DNA from: Agrostemma githago | Taxonomy: Eukaryota; Streptophyta; Magnoliopsida; Caryophyllales; Caryophyllaceae | Assembly: GCA_958450325.1 (NCBI GenBank) | Contig: OY288256.1 | Span: 11,053,057 to 11,117,056, forward strand | Direction of reading: 5' to 3' | DNA length: 64,000 nt | In this document: positions 45,492 to 58,176 of the stretch, one piece after another | How the letters are laid out: each line of letters opens with the position of its first letter | Position numbering within the stretch: the first letter of the stretch is position 1 | Notes under the pieces: generated by a model | Databases searched by the model: none | What the model saw: only the letters and a program-made list of their open reading frames with translations | What the model was told of the DNA's origin: nothing | Position numbers and translations under genes: made by a program

Positions 45492-48138
45492 TGTGGACAT
45501 GACATAGGTCCACCCCGACGCGGCCACGCGCGGGTTTGGGGAGGCAAATGAATCTCCATATGAGAAAGATCGAATTGAAATTTAGGTCCATGTGGAGTCG
45601 CCACCGAATTTTGTGGTTATTCGGAACCGTTCGAGCCCACTCTATGTCGTAGTGGGCCGTATACAAAATACGGCCCATTTGCGATGTCAGAGTTTATTGG
45701 GATCGTCCCTTTGCATTTGATACCAATACCGACGTTATCGGATAATGTGTATTGAATGACTCTCGTGCGCCAACAGTTTCGGACATCCGGAAACCGAGGT
45801 TCTGAGTAAGGGGTGAGGGTACGTGTTGGGAAGCCCACAAAGGACACCCAACCCCGCCCGCACATTAGCGGCTTCTACTAAGAATTCGAATGACTTTCCA
45901 ATACGCGCGTTAGTAAAACGGGAAAAAAATGCTATGCAAAGATTATTTTCCCTAAACATGTGAATGAAATTGAAAAGTGGGTTTCTAAGTCAATTTAATG
46001 CAACTAAAATTAACGTCAAAGTTGTATTTTAGCATGCGGGTTCATTTAGTATAATAAACGAATAATAATTAAATTGACAAAAGAAACAGAAAACGCGTTA
46101 GTAACGATATAACGATATAACGAATAATAACAGTTTGCAAATATGAGATGAGATGAAAAGATGCGAATATGAGATGCGTGGTTTGAAAAGATAGTAATAC
46201 ACATGATTGATTAAACACGTGTTGACCTAAGTCGTAAAATACTATCGAGTTTGAAAAATAGAATAAAGTACGATTTATTGTGTTAATCGTTATGGGTCAC
46301 TCGATCGAGTGGTTGATGGACTCGATCGAGTGGACCTGTAAAAGACGATTCTGCTTTGCGTTATGGACCATACTCGGCCGAGTCATTGACCGACTCGGTC
46401 GAGTACATGGCCACTCGACCGAGTCACTGTGAGACTCGATCGAGTGGGGGTCGTAATTAACATTCTGACTCGATTTTAGGGTGTCACTCGATCGAGTGAC
46501 TAAGGCACTCGGTCGAGTGGCACCTGTACGAACTCGGTTCGTTTGCAATTTAATTATTGATTTTGAAATTGCTCTTGATTTTTGATAATTCGACGGTTTT
46601 ACCGAATCGGACATGAATATTGCACAATTTATGTTCGACTTGGTTTTTTTATAAATCGCGAATTTGTTGAACCGAATATAAATATTGTTGAATTTATACC
46701 CGATTCTAATTTTGAATACTCGTTATATCCCATATTCGATTATTTGAATCGATATAGAATATTAGAGTGAAATAAAAAAAGAAGAATAAATAAATTGATT
46801 TTAGTCGTTTTAAATTAATTATCGTGATATGAGCAAATCACGCTAATTAATTCATATGACTTGATTGTTAGATTCGATATCCAATTATGGAATTAGTATC
46901 GAATCTGAAATCGACGCTTTACTTGAATAAAAACTTGATTCCCTCGACTTCTCCGACATCGAAATAAATCCCTAGGGATTGTGATGTCGGATCCGTGTCA
47001 ACGGGTTTCGACCCTTATTAAAACTGATTTTAGAAAAAGATGAATGTAAAAAATTGATGATGATGATGACGAGAAATAATAACGAATTGTTGTTTAAGTT
47101 GATTTATCTCAATAATCAAATAATCGGGGTACCGGGATAAGCGACCGAAGACGCGTGTGCGATACACTTGTATATGCGGTTTTCCTTATCCCGGTATCCT
47201 TCTTATTCGACACAAATCGATAAATATTTTAATGTTTTAATATTAATGATATTATCGATATTACGGTACAATAAGTAAAATAACAAAAACAAAAAAAACG
47301 AAAAAGGAAGATGAAGATGACGTGAGAAAGGGAGGAAGGAGAGAAGGGGTTTTGACACCCTCAACCTACATATTCTTGTCTCGGAATAAGGCTCGTAAAC
47401 GCGGCTACAACACGAGAGTCTTCGAGGTGTATGGAGGCTAAGTTGTGGTGGCTCGGGTTGAATTCCTAAAGCTAGGTTTAGGTTTTGCTAGTGTCGATTT
47501 TCCTAGGGTTTGTCTAGGGTTTGTAAAGGATGTAGTGTAGGATTGCTCTTAGGATGTATTAGGGTTGTAATAGATGTCAAAAGTGTTGAACATGTGTGCA
47601 TGGGGGTTGCTTATATAAGAAAAGTTAGGGCACCCGGTTTAGGGTTACTCGACCGAGTAGGTGGCTAACTCGGTCGAGTGGCCCGTTATGCCAGCCGTCG
47701 GGCTCAAAATAGGCCCACTCGATCGAGTGGGTGGGTCACTCGATCGAGTGGCCCAGCTGGGTCGCGCAGGTCCGTTAACTTTGGACCGTGATTTGTGTTT
47801 GATGGGTTTTGTGTTTGACTTGGACTTTTTGAGGGTTGTATGGCTGTTTTTGTGTGTCTCGGAAACGACTTTGACCGGGGTTGACCCAATCGCAAAAAGT
47901 CGGTTTTATTTCCGGTGTCTGTTTTGGCCCAAATTAGTCTTGTTTGACTCGAAATGATCCACTGGGCCTGGATTTGAGGTCCGTTTGGTGAGATTTGTAC
48001 TCCGTAAGTGTGTTAGCCAACGATTAATGGATTTGAGCCCGTATCCGAGCGCATAGAAGCATGTTAGCGTCCGATCATCATCGAGTGTTTTTTGGAAACT
48101 GCCATAGACACCTGGCAGTCAAAATGCGGGTGTCTACA
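45492..48138 (-). repeat. Tat 5' LTR (2,647 bp)
   Basis: It matches the 3' LTR throughout; the first ~140 bp differ at about four sites. It contains ~110 bp missing from the 3' LTR (46261-46375), including palindromes near 46296 and 46320. The TATA box is at 47610-47619, with palindrome pairs upstream at about 47648-47750. Confidence 0.93.
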
Positions 48139-49463
48139 CCTTAACAATCCCCAACTTAACATCTGATAACTCATTAAAATGGACCCAATATCATAATCAA
48201 GGCATGTTGGGGATTAATCGTCCTCTAATAAAAGACTACTCGCTACTCATAATTAACCTAAAACAAAATACACTTATAACTAATCTAAACATAACATCTA
48301 ACATAATGAAATGGTAAAAGAAGGAAACTTTAATTAATACTAACATAAATTACATATAAACAAACAAGACAATTATAAAATAACATCACAAAACATAATT
48401 AACAATAAAGATTATAACTTTAAACTAATTACTAATTAAATATATCCTAAACATAAAACCAAAGATAATAAAATAACAAAGGAGAAGAGATAAGAGTATT
48501 ATACCAAAAGGAATTACTAGAAATAAGAAGTCTTGAATGTTGAAGAAGGAAGGACTACATTAATTAATTAAAACTAATTAAATTAAATTAAAGAAGAAAA
48601 TGGGAAGAGGGCTGCTGTGCTGCGTCTTCTACTCCTAAACCCTCTATTTTATTCTAATCCCTAACAGCCTGTTTGTGAGAAACAGAAATGAGGGTTTTTG
48701 TAAACCTCTAACAAGAACAAAATGACCAAACTATCCTTCATTTAAATGAAATAAATAGAGTAATAGAAAGGGCTAAATCGTCTTTTGCTATTCCAAATCA
48801 GAACACACCCAAATAAAATCAATCGCGAGCTGCTGCTGGGGCTCGCCGGAGATTCGCCGGAGATCGACCGTCAACGGGGCCGGAGTATGGTGCTCGGTGG
48901 TGATGGCGACGAGTAACGCCGGGGTGGTGATTGCGGTTGTTGCTCGCGGTTGTGTCTCGCGATGGAGGAGCGATTGAGGAGAGGAGGGAGGAGTATGGCG
49001 GCAGAGAGTGGCGAGGTGGTGTCGCCGGCTGTGATTCCGGTGGCCGACGACGGTGGAGATGAGAGGAGTAATAATTGGTGGTGATTGATTGATTGATTGG
49101 AGATGGAGGTGAGAAGATGATTGTTTCCATGGTTGATTGATGATTGATGATTGATGATTGATGATTGATGATTAAGGTGGAGAAGGAGAGCAGGAGAGTG
49201 AAGGGGAAATGAAGGTCTTGGTCAAAGTCGGGTTTTACCCGTCTTGATCGTCTCGATTCTTTCCGGGTCGGTACCTACAAGATCAAATATCGAAACGCAG
49301 TACCAAAATCCCGAGAAATAACATAATTTTACACTAATTATACAAGACTCGACTAATAATCTAATTAAACATAAAATAGCTAGTTACTAACAAATTGGGT
49401 TATAAAATTGATCGAATAAGAATAGAAATATGGGGCAAAAATAGGTAAAATCACGAGTTATCA
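48139..49463 (-). repeat. Left LTR of outer element, part 2
   Basis: It matches 53314-54617. It includes a GC-rich block that encodes, on the minus strand, a 103-codon Pro/Ser/Arg-rich frame (49130-48819), the same in the other LTR (54305-53994). The (TGAT)n tract near 49133-49170 is longer here. Confidence 0.92.
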
Positions 49464-49475
49464 ACCTCCCCACAC
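49464..49475 (-). other. Polypurine tract of outer element
   Basis: GTGTGGGGAGGT on the minus strand lies directly before the 3' LTR (TGATAACTCG). Confidence 0.75.
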
Positions 49476-49910
49476 TTAACTCTTACTCGTCCTCGAGTAA
49501 GCTCAAAAAACTAAACTACGACTCATAAATAAAAATAACAAAATGAAAACACGATATATATATATATATATATATATAAAGATACGTACTACACAAAATA
49601 TTTACAAACAATCACGAGCTCCGATATCAAAAGTCGCAATCCTAAAATCTAACTTAAGCACTAACAATGATAATCAAACACTAAAAGGTCACATATAATC
49701 ACATTATACATCAATCGGTTTCGGTCCAAGCTATTTCAAGGACGTGAGATGGAGATGGAAAGCGAACTCCCATGAAATTAGTGACTAAAAACAAGTCTCG
49801 GCCCCTCGTAAAAACGAAGGGCTAGGGTCGTCCTATAAACCGAATGACGAAGTAAAACAATCCAAACGATGAAATGGATATAAATAAAAATGACTCGGGG
49901 AGGAATATGA

Positions 49911-50130
49911 TTCTTTTTTCTTTTCTTTTTTTTTTTTCTTTTTCTTGTTTTCTCTTTTTCTTTTTTTTGTTTCTTTTTCATTTTTTTCTTTTTCCATTTT
50001 TTTTCTTTCTTCTCCCCTTATTCTTTCTTTTCGAGTTTTTGTGATTTTTTTCTTGATTGATCATTTTTTTTTTGATGCTTGAGCATTTTTTTTTGTGATA
50101 TTGGTACGAATAACCAACTTTTATTTTGTA
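49911..50130. repeat. Polypyrimidine (T/C) tract
   Basis: A long T- and TTTC-rich run on the plus strand lies in the internal region of the outer element. A similar tract lies at 60230-60300 in the related element. Confidence 0.8.
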
Positions 50131-51136
50131 GAATATTTTTGTGGAAAATGGATCGTAAAAAAAACATAGTGTCACTCGGGTTACAGTCACCTAGACAAGT
50201 TAATAAATCAAATCACATCACGGGAGGTGGACAGTGGAATTGAATGAAGTACACACCCTCGAGCGACTTACAGTAGGAGACCAATTGATACATAACATTC
50301 ATATGCAACGATCTAATGTCTAAATTTCTTTATTTTCACAAAAGTTAGAAACTAGAAGAACAACTAAATCAAAGAAGACAAGTGAAAGCAAAAAAAACTT
50401 GACACTTTGGATTTTCTAATTTTTCACTTTTTAAGAATTTTTCAAAATTTTCAAATTTTTATGGATTTTTTTAAGTTTTTCAAATGAAAACTCAAAATAG
50501 ACGTGGACGACAAAAGTAATCAAAACAAGCTAACATAATGCTACATTCCCACAAAAACCAAATATTTACAACACAAAATACCACCAAGGTACTAACCACA
50601 AGAGTATCAACTCAACCACAACAAAATCCAACCAAAAGCCTCCCCACACTTAAATCGAACATTGTCCTCAATGTTCAAAACAAGGGGAAGGGGAAGGGAA
50701 AAGGAGGGCAAGAAGTTACCGTTAAAGCTCTTCTCGAAGCTATAATCATCTTTCCTTGCTTCTTGTTCTAATCCCTTCAAGTTGAACTCTTGTAAAAGTA
50801 CCTACATCCAAAAACAAAAACACAAACACAAACACAAAAATATATACAATTGATGCTTTGTTTAAAGTCGTTAGCTCGACTTCTTCAAGACTTCAAGAAA
50901 AGAACAATTTAATGCCCTTAGAAGTTGGTCATACAACCTAGCAAAGAATTCCGAGAAGTGACAATAGAAGACAAAAGTGTAAGGAGAAAACCATGCATAA
51001 ACAAGAAAGGCACAATAATTATGAAATAATTTTTCCGGGCCTTCATGTTCAAATCTATCTTCTTTGTCGACTTTGGGCTCTTTAAGTAAGGGGTAAGGAG
51101 TGAATGGTAAAGAGGGTGAAAGTTGTGGAGAGGTTT

Positions 51137-52480
51137 TCAAAGAGGCATAAGGAGATGGTTTTTCAAGGATGCAAGAGTTAAGAAAATCATTATTAGGAGA
51201 TTCCTCAACAAAGGTTTCACTAAAAGTGTCCTCACCCTTTCCTTCATCACTAAAAGCCTCAAAATTTTCATTACTATCTCCTCCTCCAAGTAGTCAAAGA
51301 GTGGATTCTCCATCAAAAACATACTACCCAAATCCTCAAAAATGGGATTTTCAAAGATCTTAGGCATAGAAAAATCACTCGCTCTATCAATGGAGGAAGA
51401 AACCTCGAGATCACTCTCACTAACATCCTTTTTCTCACAAGGATCATCAAAAACATCAAACTCCTCACAATGGTTCTCCTCATCAACAAAATCATCAATA
51501 CAAGTTGCATTCCAAAGATTTTCATCAAATATTACACTTTCAAACTCATTCAAATCCTTCTCAACAAGTGAGCAATTTCCATCATATAAACCACAAGCAT
51601 CTCCAAACATCATAAACTCCAAGTCATTCACATTACATGGAACTTGAGAATTAACAAAGTGAGGTGTAGGTTGGTTTTCAAGAGATGAAACAAGATTTAA
51701 AGAGTGGTTGAGTGAGTGATCTTCAAGTGACTGCATAACATCATCATCATCATTCAAAGGCTTGGCAATCACAACATGTATCAAAGAAGAAGAGTCATGT
51801 ACAATCAAATCATCAAGAGGAGAAACATTAGCATCAAGAGTAAGCTCACATGACTCAACAAAATTATCATCAATAAGCATATCATCTTTCTCCAACAAAG
51901 GCATAGAAAATTCATTCACATCAATATTTGAAGAAAGAGAGTCATCAACAATCATATCGTCCTCATCATCATCACATACAAAAGCTACCTCATTCTCTCG
52001 AGAACTCTCCAAAATTCTCAAATTTTCGGCTATTGTGTCTAATTGAGCTTGAGCCTTACCATAGTAGGAGGTCACGGAGGAGTGTAATTGGGCCAAGGAG
52101 TTATCAATATTCTCATTTCTTTGCTTTTGAAGGGCAAGAAATTGGTTTTGGCTTTCTAACATTTGCTCCATCATAGTCTCCATGATAGACTCAAGGGTTG
52201 AGGTTTGGGTTTCTAAGGATTTAGTTGCCATGTACCTCAAAAAACTCAAGTATTCATTTAAATCCAAAGATCTACCCTCACTCATGTAACAAGCTCATTC
52301 ACGAGTCTCCAAATTCATACCCTCATAAACAACATAGCCTAAATCCGAATCAGAGAAATAATAACCACAAGAACCAAGATATTCAACATATTGCTCAAAC
52401 CTAGAAAGGTAATCATGGAATGGTTCATTGTCATATTGAGAGAATTCAAAAATAGCCTCCATCGGGACAAAATGTGACAA
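51137..52480 (-). pseudogene. gag-like protein of Athila-like element
   Basis: The N-terminal part shows a retrotransposon-gag helix pattern (YDNEPFHDYLSRFEQYVEYL ... VVYEGMNLETRE). After an in-frame TGA (52295-52297) the frame continues for 382 codons, starting with a predicted helical region (SLETQTSTLESIMETMMEQM) and a very acidic, low-complexity middle (DDDEDDMIVDD, DDDDVMQSLEDH). There is no zinc knuckle, protease or RT downstream. The acidic region is unlike typical gag and I do not know its role. The single stop makes a full product unlikely unless read through. Confidence 0.6.
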
Positions 52481-52593
52481 TCAAAGGACAAGCCACAAGA
52501 TGAGAGACAAACCACACACAAGGATGCAACACGGAACAAGTAACAATGCGTAGTCTAATAAATCTAAAACTAAACTAATATCAATCCGTTGAT

Positions 52594-52612
52594 CTCCTCG
52601 GCAACGGCGCCA
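52594..52612 (-). other. Primer-binding site of outer element
   Basis: TGGCGCCGTTGCCGAGGAG on the minus strand, 3 nt from the 5' LTR, is close to the tRNA-Asp-type site typical of Athila elements. Confidence 0.8.
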
Positions 52613-52615
52613 TTT

Positions 52616-54617
52616 TGATAGCCGAGATTTGTCGCCAATCTTACTACCAAATAAACCAACTAACCTAAACTAAAATAGCAAGGGCAAGTCGAGTCGAATC
52701 CTCAAAGAGATCGGGAATGAGTACTAGTTCGGTCCCGGATTACAAATTAGCTACGCGGGTCAATAAAAGAGTGAGATTAAACTAATAAGACTAACTAACA
52801 AAAGCAAAAATAAGTAAACTAATAAACAAATTAAGCAAGTTATCAAATGGAGAAAAGCCTAGGGTCTGATTTCCTCCACCGACACACCTCAATCATGTCA
52901 TTGAAATCCCGTTAACAAGTCATCGAATAGTGAATTAGGGAGAAAACGTCTCTAGAGGTCCAAACACCTCCCTCCCGGGTTCGTGAATGGATAAATAGTA
53001 ATCCCAAGTACTTCCCTCCCGGGCTCATAATTGGTATCTTAGATCCACACCGAAATCCACTCCCGTGGTATTCCGCTAAGAACCTAAGTCATTAAGTCTA
53101 CGCTAGATTCCCGTCCGTCATTCTCCCCCTCCCGAGGTAGGAGTTCCGACCGAAAGTCAAGGGCACTAACAGTGGGTTCTCACTCCCGTGTTCAACCCAA
53201 ATCGGTAAGGTTAGTCATATGGGTAATCGGTTTTCCTAAACCTAATCGGCTCCCACCGATGGACAAGGGTCAAGGAACCATAACCAACCCAAAAGATTAA
53301 TTGAATCCTAACCCCTTAACAATCCCCAACTTAACACCCGATAACTCATTAAAATGGACCCAATATCATAATCAAGGCATGTTGGGGATTAATCGTCCCC
53401 TAATAAAAGATTACTCGCTACTCATAATTAACCTAACACAAAATACACTTATAACTAATCTAAACATAACATCTAACATAATGAAATGGTAAAAGAAGGA
53501 AACTTTAATTAATACTAACATAAATTACATATAAACAAACAAGACAATTATAGAATAACATCACAAAACATAATTAACAATAAAGATTATAACTTTAAAC
53601 TAATTACTAACTAAATATATCCTAAACATAAAACCAAAGATAATAAAATAACAAAGGAGAAGAGATAAGAGAATTATACCAAAAGGAATTACTAGAAATA
53701 AGAAGTCTTGAATGTTGAAGAAGGAAGGATTACATTAATTAATTAAAACTAATTAAATTAAATTAAAGAAGAAAATGGGAAGAGGGCTGCTGTGCTGCGT
53801 CTTCTACTCCTAAACCCTCTGTTTTATTCTACTCCCTAACAGCCTGTTTGTGAGAAACAGAAATGAGGGTTTTTGTAAACCTCTAACAAGAACAAAATGA
53901 CCAAACTATCCTTCATTTAAATGAAATAAATAGAGTAATAGAAAGGGCTAAATCGTCTTTTGCTATTCCAAATCAGAACACACCCAAATAAAATCAATCG
54001 CGAGCTGCTGCTGGGGCTCGCCGGAGATTCGCCGGAGATCGACCGTCAACGGGGCCGGAGTATGGTGCTCGGTGGTGATGGCGACGAGTAACGCCGGGGT
54101 GGTGGTTGCGGTTGTTGCTCGCGGTTGTGTCTCGCGATGGAGGAGCGATTGAGGAGAGGAGGGAGGAGTATGGCGGCAGAGAGTGGCGAGGTGGTGTCGC
54201 CGGCTGTGATTCCGGTGGCCGACGACGGTGGAGATGAGAGGAGTAATAATTGGTGGTGATTGATTGATTGATTGGAGATGGAGGTGAGAAGATGATTGTT
54301 TCCATGGTTGATTGATGATTGATGATTAAGGTGGAGAAGGAGAGCAGGAGAGTGAAAGGGAAATGAAGGTCTTGGTCAATGTCGGGTTTGACCCGTCTTG
54401 ATCGTCTCGATTCTTTCCGGGTCGGTACCTACAAGATCAAATATCGAAACGCAGTACCAAAATCCCGAGAAATAACATAATTTGACACTAATTATACAAG
54501 ACTCGACTAATAATCTAATTAAACATAAAATAACTAATTACTAACAAATTGGGTTATAAAATTGATCGAATAAGAATAGAAATATGGGGCAAAAATAGGT
54601 AAAATCACGAGTTATCA
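52616..54617 (-). repeat. Right (5') LTR of outer element (2,002 bp)
   Basis: TGATAGCC...GAGTTATCA, followed by the TCTTT duplication. It preserves the uninterrupted target of the Tat insertion near 53315. Confidence 0.93.
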
Positions 54618-54765
54618 TCTTTCTGCGTGTTGTAATGGAAGGTTAACGATAGTTCTGGCCAAGCTCGTCGGACTAGTTGTTCACTCGATTCAAAGAACCG
54701 GGGCCCAAAACACAGAGGTCCTTCAAATATGTTTTTTAGAGCAGATATTCCAATAGATAAGTCTT

Positions 54766-54819
54766 TGGTGTACTGGTTGAGAACTGACTATCCAATGCAG
54801 AGGATTTGGGTTCAACTCC
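54766..54819 (+). mobile_element. SINE-like relic with tRNA-type A and B boxes
   Basis: TGGTGTACTGG (54766-54776) resembles a pol III A box and GGTTCAACTCC (54809-54819) fits the B-box consensus, 43 bp apart. The flanks cannot fold as a tRNA, so a tRNA-derived SINE head is more likely. Body, tail and target duplication are not clear. Confidence 0.4.
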
Positions 54820-55365
54820 TAAGTTGCCCATTTTTCCAATTTTTTTTACTTTTGTGTGTAACCCTTAATTTTTTAATTTTGGTCCTCTTGCGCCTTCCTA
54901 TTTCTTTTACTTATGTGTCTGACCCTTTTAGTTTTTGTACTGTAATTTTGGATACCCTAATAATTTTAGCCATGTAATTTACCCCTGTTCATATAGATGA
55001 ATATCTTACCTTAAATAAGATTAAGAATTAGCTTTGAAAATTTTCCACAACTTTTTTTTTTTTGAAAGTATTTTCCACAACTTAAATATGGGTTACTTAT
55101 AAAATAATGTAGTTATAAAAAATGAATTGTCTTGTTTTTTTAATATTAAACTAAATATACAAATTGATCAAAAATCAAGAAGGAAAAAAAACTTTAGCCC
55201 CCTCGAGGTCCTATCCGACTCAAATCCGAACTAAATTGGATGGTTTACACCAAAAAAAAAAGTTTGATTTAAATCCTTTTACCAAATAATGTATACAATG
55301 ATCTAATTTAGGGTTGCCACTTGACATTTGATAATTGACCTCTTATTTTTTTGAGAAATCTATTT
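54820..55365. other. AT-rich stretch without recognisable gene
   Basis: T-rich DNA, partly perhaps the SINE body or tail; nothing coding is seen. Confidence 0.4.
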
Positions 55366-55856
55366 GACGAGGGTCGTACAAACAGCTCGGGCAAGGTAGG
55401 GCGAACGACGACTGCCCGACCGCCCGACCCCCGAGTGGACGCCTACCCACACAAGACCATGGCAAAGGTGGTTTTAACCCGACCACCGACGTCCTTCAGG
55501 CCCTGTCAGTTACCCAGACGACGACCCGAGCTCGGTAAGGCCTTGTGTGTAAGAAGAGATCAATTCCTTGACTCACCCTATAAATAGTACACTATTCTCC
55601 CCAATCAAAGGAGAAATAAATAAGCACCAACTTATCTCACTAGAAAAAGAGATACGATGTTCGACCGAAACGAGACATTTACCGTAAAACCCATCGCTAG
55701 ATTGAGCGTCGGAGAGGCAACCTCGGACACCCTCTGAGGCTCTTATTTGTCACTTGTGCAGTAACAGCAGCCAACCAGACGTCAAAAGGAAGCAAGAAGA
55801 AAGAACCTACCGGCAATCCTAGCTTGGCTCATATTGATTGTTTGCATCCCAAACAA
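55366..55856 (+). repeat. LTR (3' part) of a decayed gypsy element
   Basis: A TATA box (CCTATAAATAG, near 55580) and an end ATCCCAAACA are followed by the PBS-like ATTTGGCGCCATTTGTGG. The left border is approximate. Confidence 0.5.
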
Positions 55857-55916
55857 TTTGGCGCCATTTGTGGTGAACTAAACTAAAATTCCCTACCAAG
55901 ATATCAAAACAACAAA

Positions 55917-58176
55917 GATGACCAATCAGGGCACGTCAGGCATCCCTTAGGAAACCCCGACCCCGGCACGCCTCGAAGAAACAGCGCGGTCCACAAGCCT
56001 GCCACCTCGGAATGTCAACCATGGCAAAGCGCTGGCGGTGGAGGCCCCTACTCCTGCCGCGATCACTCCAGTCCAGCCACCCGTGGGAGCATTCTCCCCA
56101 AAGTAGATGGTCGCCGCCCAGCAATTCTTCGCGGCCCTTCTCGGAGCCTCAACGCTGACCAAGGCCGTCGTCGTGCACGATGCACCAGAGGCCCTCTTAG
56201 AGGGCAAACGTGTCTTCGAGGCAGCTCTTCCTCGAACTGGCGACCGTCGAAGAGTGAGCGCACGCTGAAGGAGAGCGGAGAACGGCTGGCCAAGGAACGC
56301 TTTGAATTCGAGTGGCAGAGAAAGGGATACAATCCGAAAGATGTCCCATGACGTAGGAACCTCAAAGCAAACACTATCATCCCCATCACAAGGGACGAAC
56401 TAGTCGACGAGGAGGTTGACACCCCAAGATAAAAAAAAAAAAAGGGAAAGGAGTCGATGTCTGACACCTACGGTGCATCATCGCCTCGGTCGCAACTCAA
56501 AAAAGGCTCGCCGCACTCCTAGCCCCAAGAAAACAGCGCTGCATCGCCTAGGCCCACTTGTGGGGTTTGACGGACTTCCCAGAAGAGCCCAAGACAGGCT
56601 AAGGGGATTGACGGAACAAGAGTGGTCGACACGATTGCGCTCCGCCAGCCCCGCTCAATGCGGGTCTGTCTTCAGCTGGCTCACACCAAAGTCCGCTAAG
56701 AGCACCAGAGGCCCTCTTAGAGGGCAAACGTGTCTCCGAGGCAGCTCTTCCTCGAACTGGCGACCGTCGAAGAGTGAGCGCGCGTGCTGAAGAAGAGCGG
56801 AGAATGGCTGGCCAAGGAACGCTTTGAATTCGAGTGACAGAGAAAGGGATACAATCCGAAAGATGTCCCATGATGTAGGAACCTCGAAGCAGACACTATC
56901 ATCCCCATCACAAGGGACGACTAGTCGACGAGGAGGTTGACACCCCAAGATAAAAATGGAAGGAAAGGAGTCGATGTCTGACACCTACGGTGCATCATCG
57001 CCTCGGTCGCAACTCAAAAAAGGCTCGCCGCACTCCTACCCCCAAGAAAACAGCGCTGCATCGCCTAGGCCCACGTGTGGGGTCCGACGGACTTCCCAGA
57101 AGAGCCCAAGACAGGCTAAGGGGATTGACGGAACAAGAGTGGTCGACACGATTGCGCTCCGCCAGCCCCACTCAATGCGGGTCTGTCTTCAGCTGGCTCA
57201 CACCAAAGTCCGCTAAGAGCACTAGAGGCCCTCTTAGAGGGCAAACGTGTCTCTGAGGCAGCTCTTCCTCGAACCGACGACCGTCGAAGAGTGAGCGCGC
57301 GCACTGAAGAAGAGCGAAGAATGGCTGGCCAAGGAACGCTTTGAATTCGAGCGACAGAGAAAGGGATACAATCCGGAAGATGTCCCCCAATGTAGGAACC
57401 TCGAAGCAGACACTATCATCCCCATCACAAGCGACGAACTAGTCGACGAGGAGGTTGACGCCCCAAGAGAAAAAAAAGAGGGAAATGAGTCGATGTCTGA
57501 CACCTACGGTGCGTCATCGCTTCGGTCCCAACTCAAAAAAGGCTCGACGCACTCCTAGCCCCAAGAAAACAGCGCTGCATTGCCTAGGCCCACGCGTGAG
57601 GGCCAACGGACTTCCCAGAAGATCCCAAGACAGGCTAAAGGGATTGACGGAACAAGAGTGGTTGACACGATTGCGCTCCGCCGGCCCCAGTCAATGCGGG
57701 TCTGTCTTCAGCTGGCTCACACCAAAGTCCGCTAAGAGGATCAGACGGCACAGTCACAGCAGTCACAGAACCCTGATGCCAGAGCCCTCCTTCTCCAGAA
57801 CGCGACACTCCACCCGCGAGGACTCAAAGGCCTAGAATGAGGAGGAAGGTGATTCAAAATTAACCGTCATTCCAAAGAGGACACCCCAGAAAGGACGGCC
57901 CACAGCGTCGCCCCTTCACCCAGAAGTGTTGGAATCCCCGGCCCCTAGGGTCAAAGTGCCTAATATCCAGTTTGATGGCACCGTAGACCCCGAAGACCAC
58001 CTTGTGACATTCAAAAGTCACATGGCCATGTACGAAGTGGACGACGTAGTTTGGTGTCGAGTCTTCCCAATGACCCTCACTGGGTCGCAAGTGCTGGTTC
58101 CGAAGGGCTGCCGGTGGCCTCGATCCGCACCTTCGCTGAGCTCTGCTCGACCTTCTTTGACCAGTACGCTGGCAGC
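55917..58176 (+). pseudogene. Decayed gypsy gag with internal triplication
   Basis: It starts at ATGACCAATCAGGGC after the PBS-like site. The frame is broken by several stops. A recognisable gag core appears late: RVKVPNIQFDGTVDPEDHL, then FKSHMAMYEVDDVVWCRVFP. Between start and core lie three ~520-bp tandem copies (56182-57740). The element is cut at 58177 by an Athila-like LTR. Orientation + differs from the neighbouring retrotransposons. Confidence 0.65.
56182..57740 (+). repeat. Three tandem ~520-bp repeats in gag
   Basis: Units start at GCACCAGAGGCCCTCTTAGA (near 56182, 56701 and, with one change, 57222), with periods of 519 and 521 bp. The copies share almost every base, so amplification is recent relative to the decay of the gag. 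Confidence 0.92.

Larger units (their letters stand above)
29824..48138 (-). mobile_element. Tat-lineage Ty3/gypsy retrotransposon (Retand-like), 18.3 kb
   Basis: The LTRs (29824-32363 and 45492-48138) are inverted-reading TGTAGACACC...CATGTCCACA and are flanked by CCTTA duplications (29819-29823, 48139-48143). The uninterrupted target is visible in the other LTR of the host element (~53315). Order on the minus strand: LTR, PBS, gag, protease, RT, RNase H, second RNase H, integrase, then an antisense ORF before the PPT and 3' LTR. The dual RNase H and antisense plant-mobile-domain ORF are Tat features. The coding region carries stops at 39451, 38227 and 36691, frameshifts near 41090 and 36640, and a solo LTR inserted in gag, so it is not autonomous. 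Confidence 0.93.
29121..54617 (-). mobile_element. Athila-like non-autonomous LTR retrotransposon (outer nest)
   Basis: Both LTRs begin TGATAGCCGAG and end ACGAGTTATCA on the plus strand, and the outer flanks are identical TCTTT (29116-29120, 54618-54622). The element reads on the minus strand: 5' LTR 52616-54617, primer-binding site 52594-52612, gag-like frame 52480-51137, polypurine tract at 49464-49475, 3' LTR 49463-29121. The 3' LTR is split at 29823/48139 by the Tat element. Its own length is ~7.2 kb and there is no pol, so it depends on another element (LARD/TR-GAG type). Confidence 0.9.

Noticed and set aside
54740..54840. Possible tRNA gene
   Set aside because: B box is good, but the arms do not form an acceptor stem or anticodon loop; a SINE head fits better.
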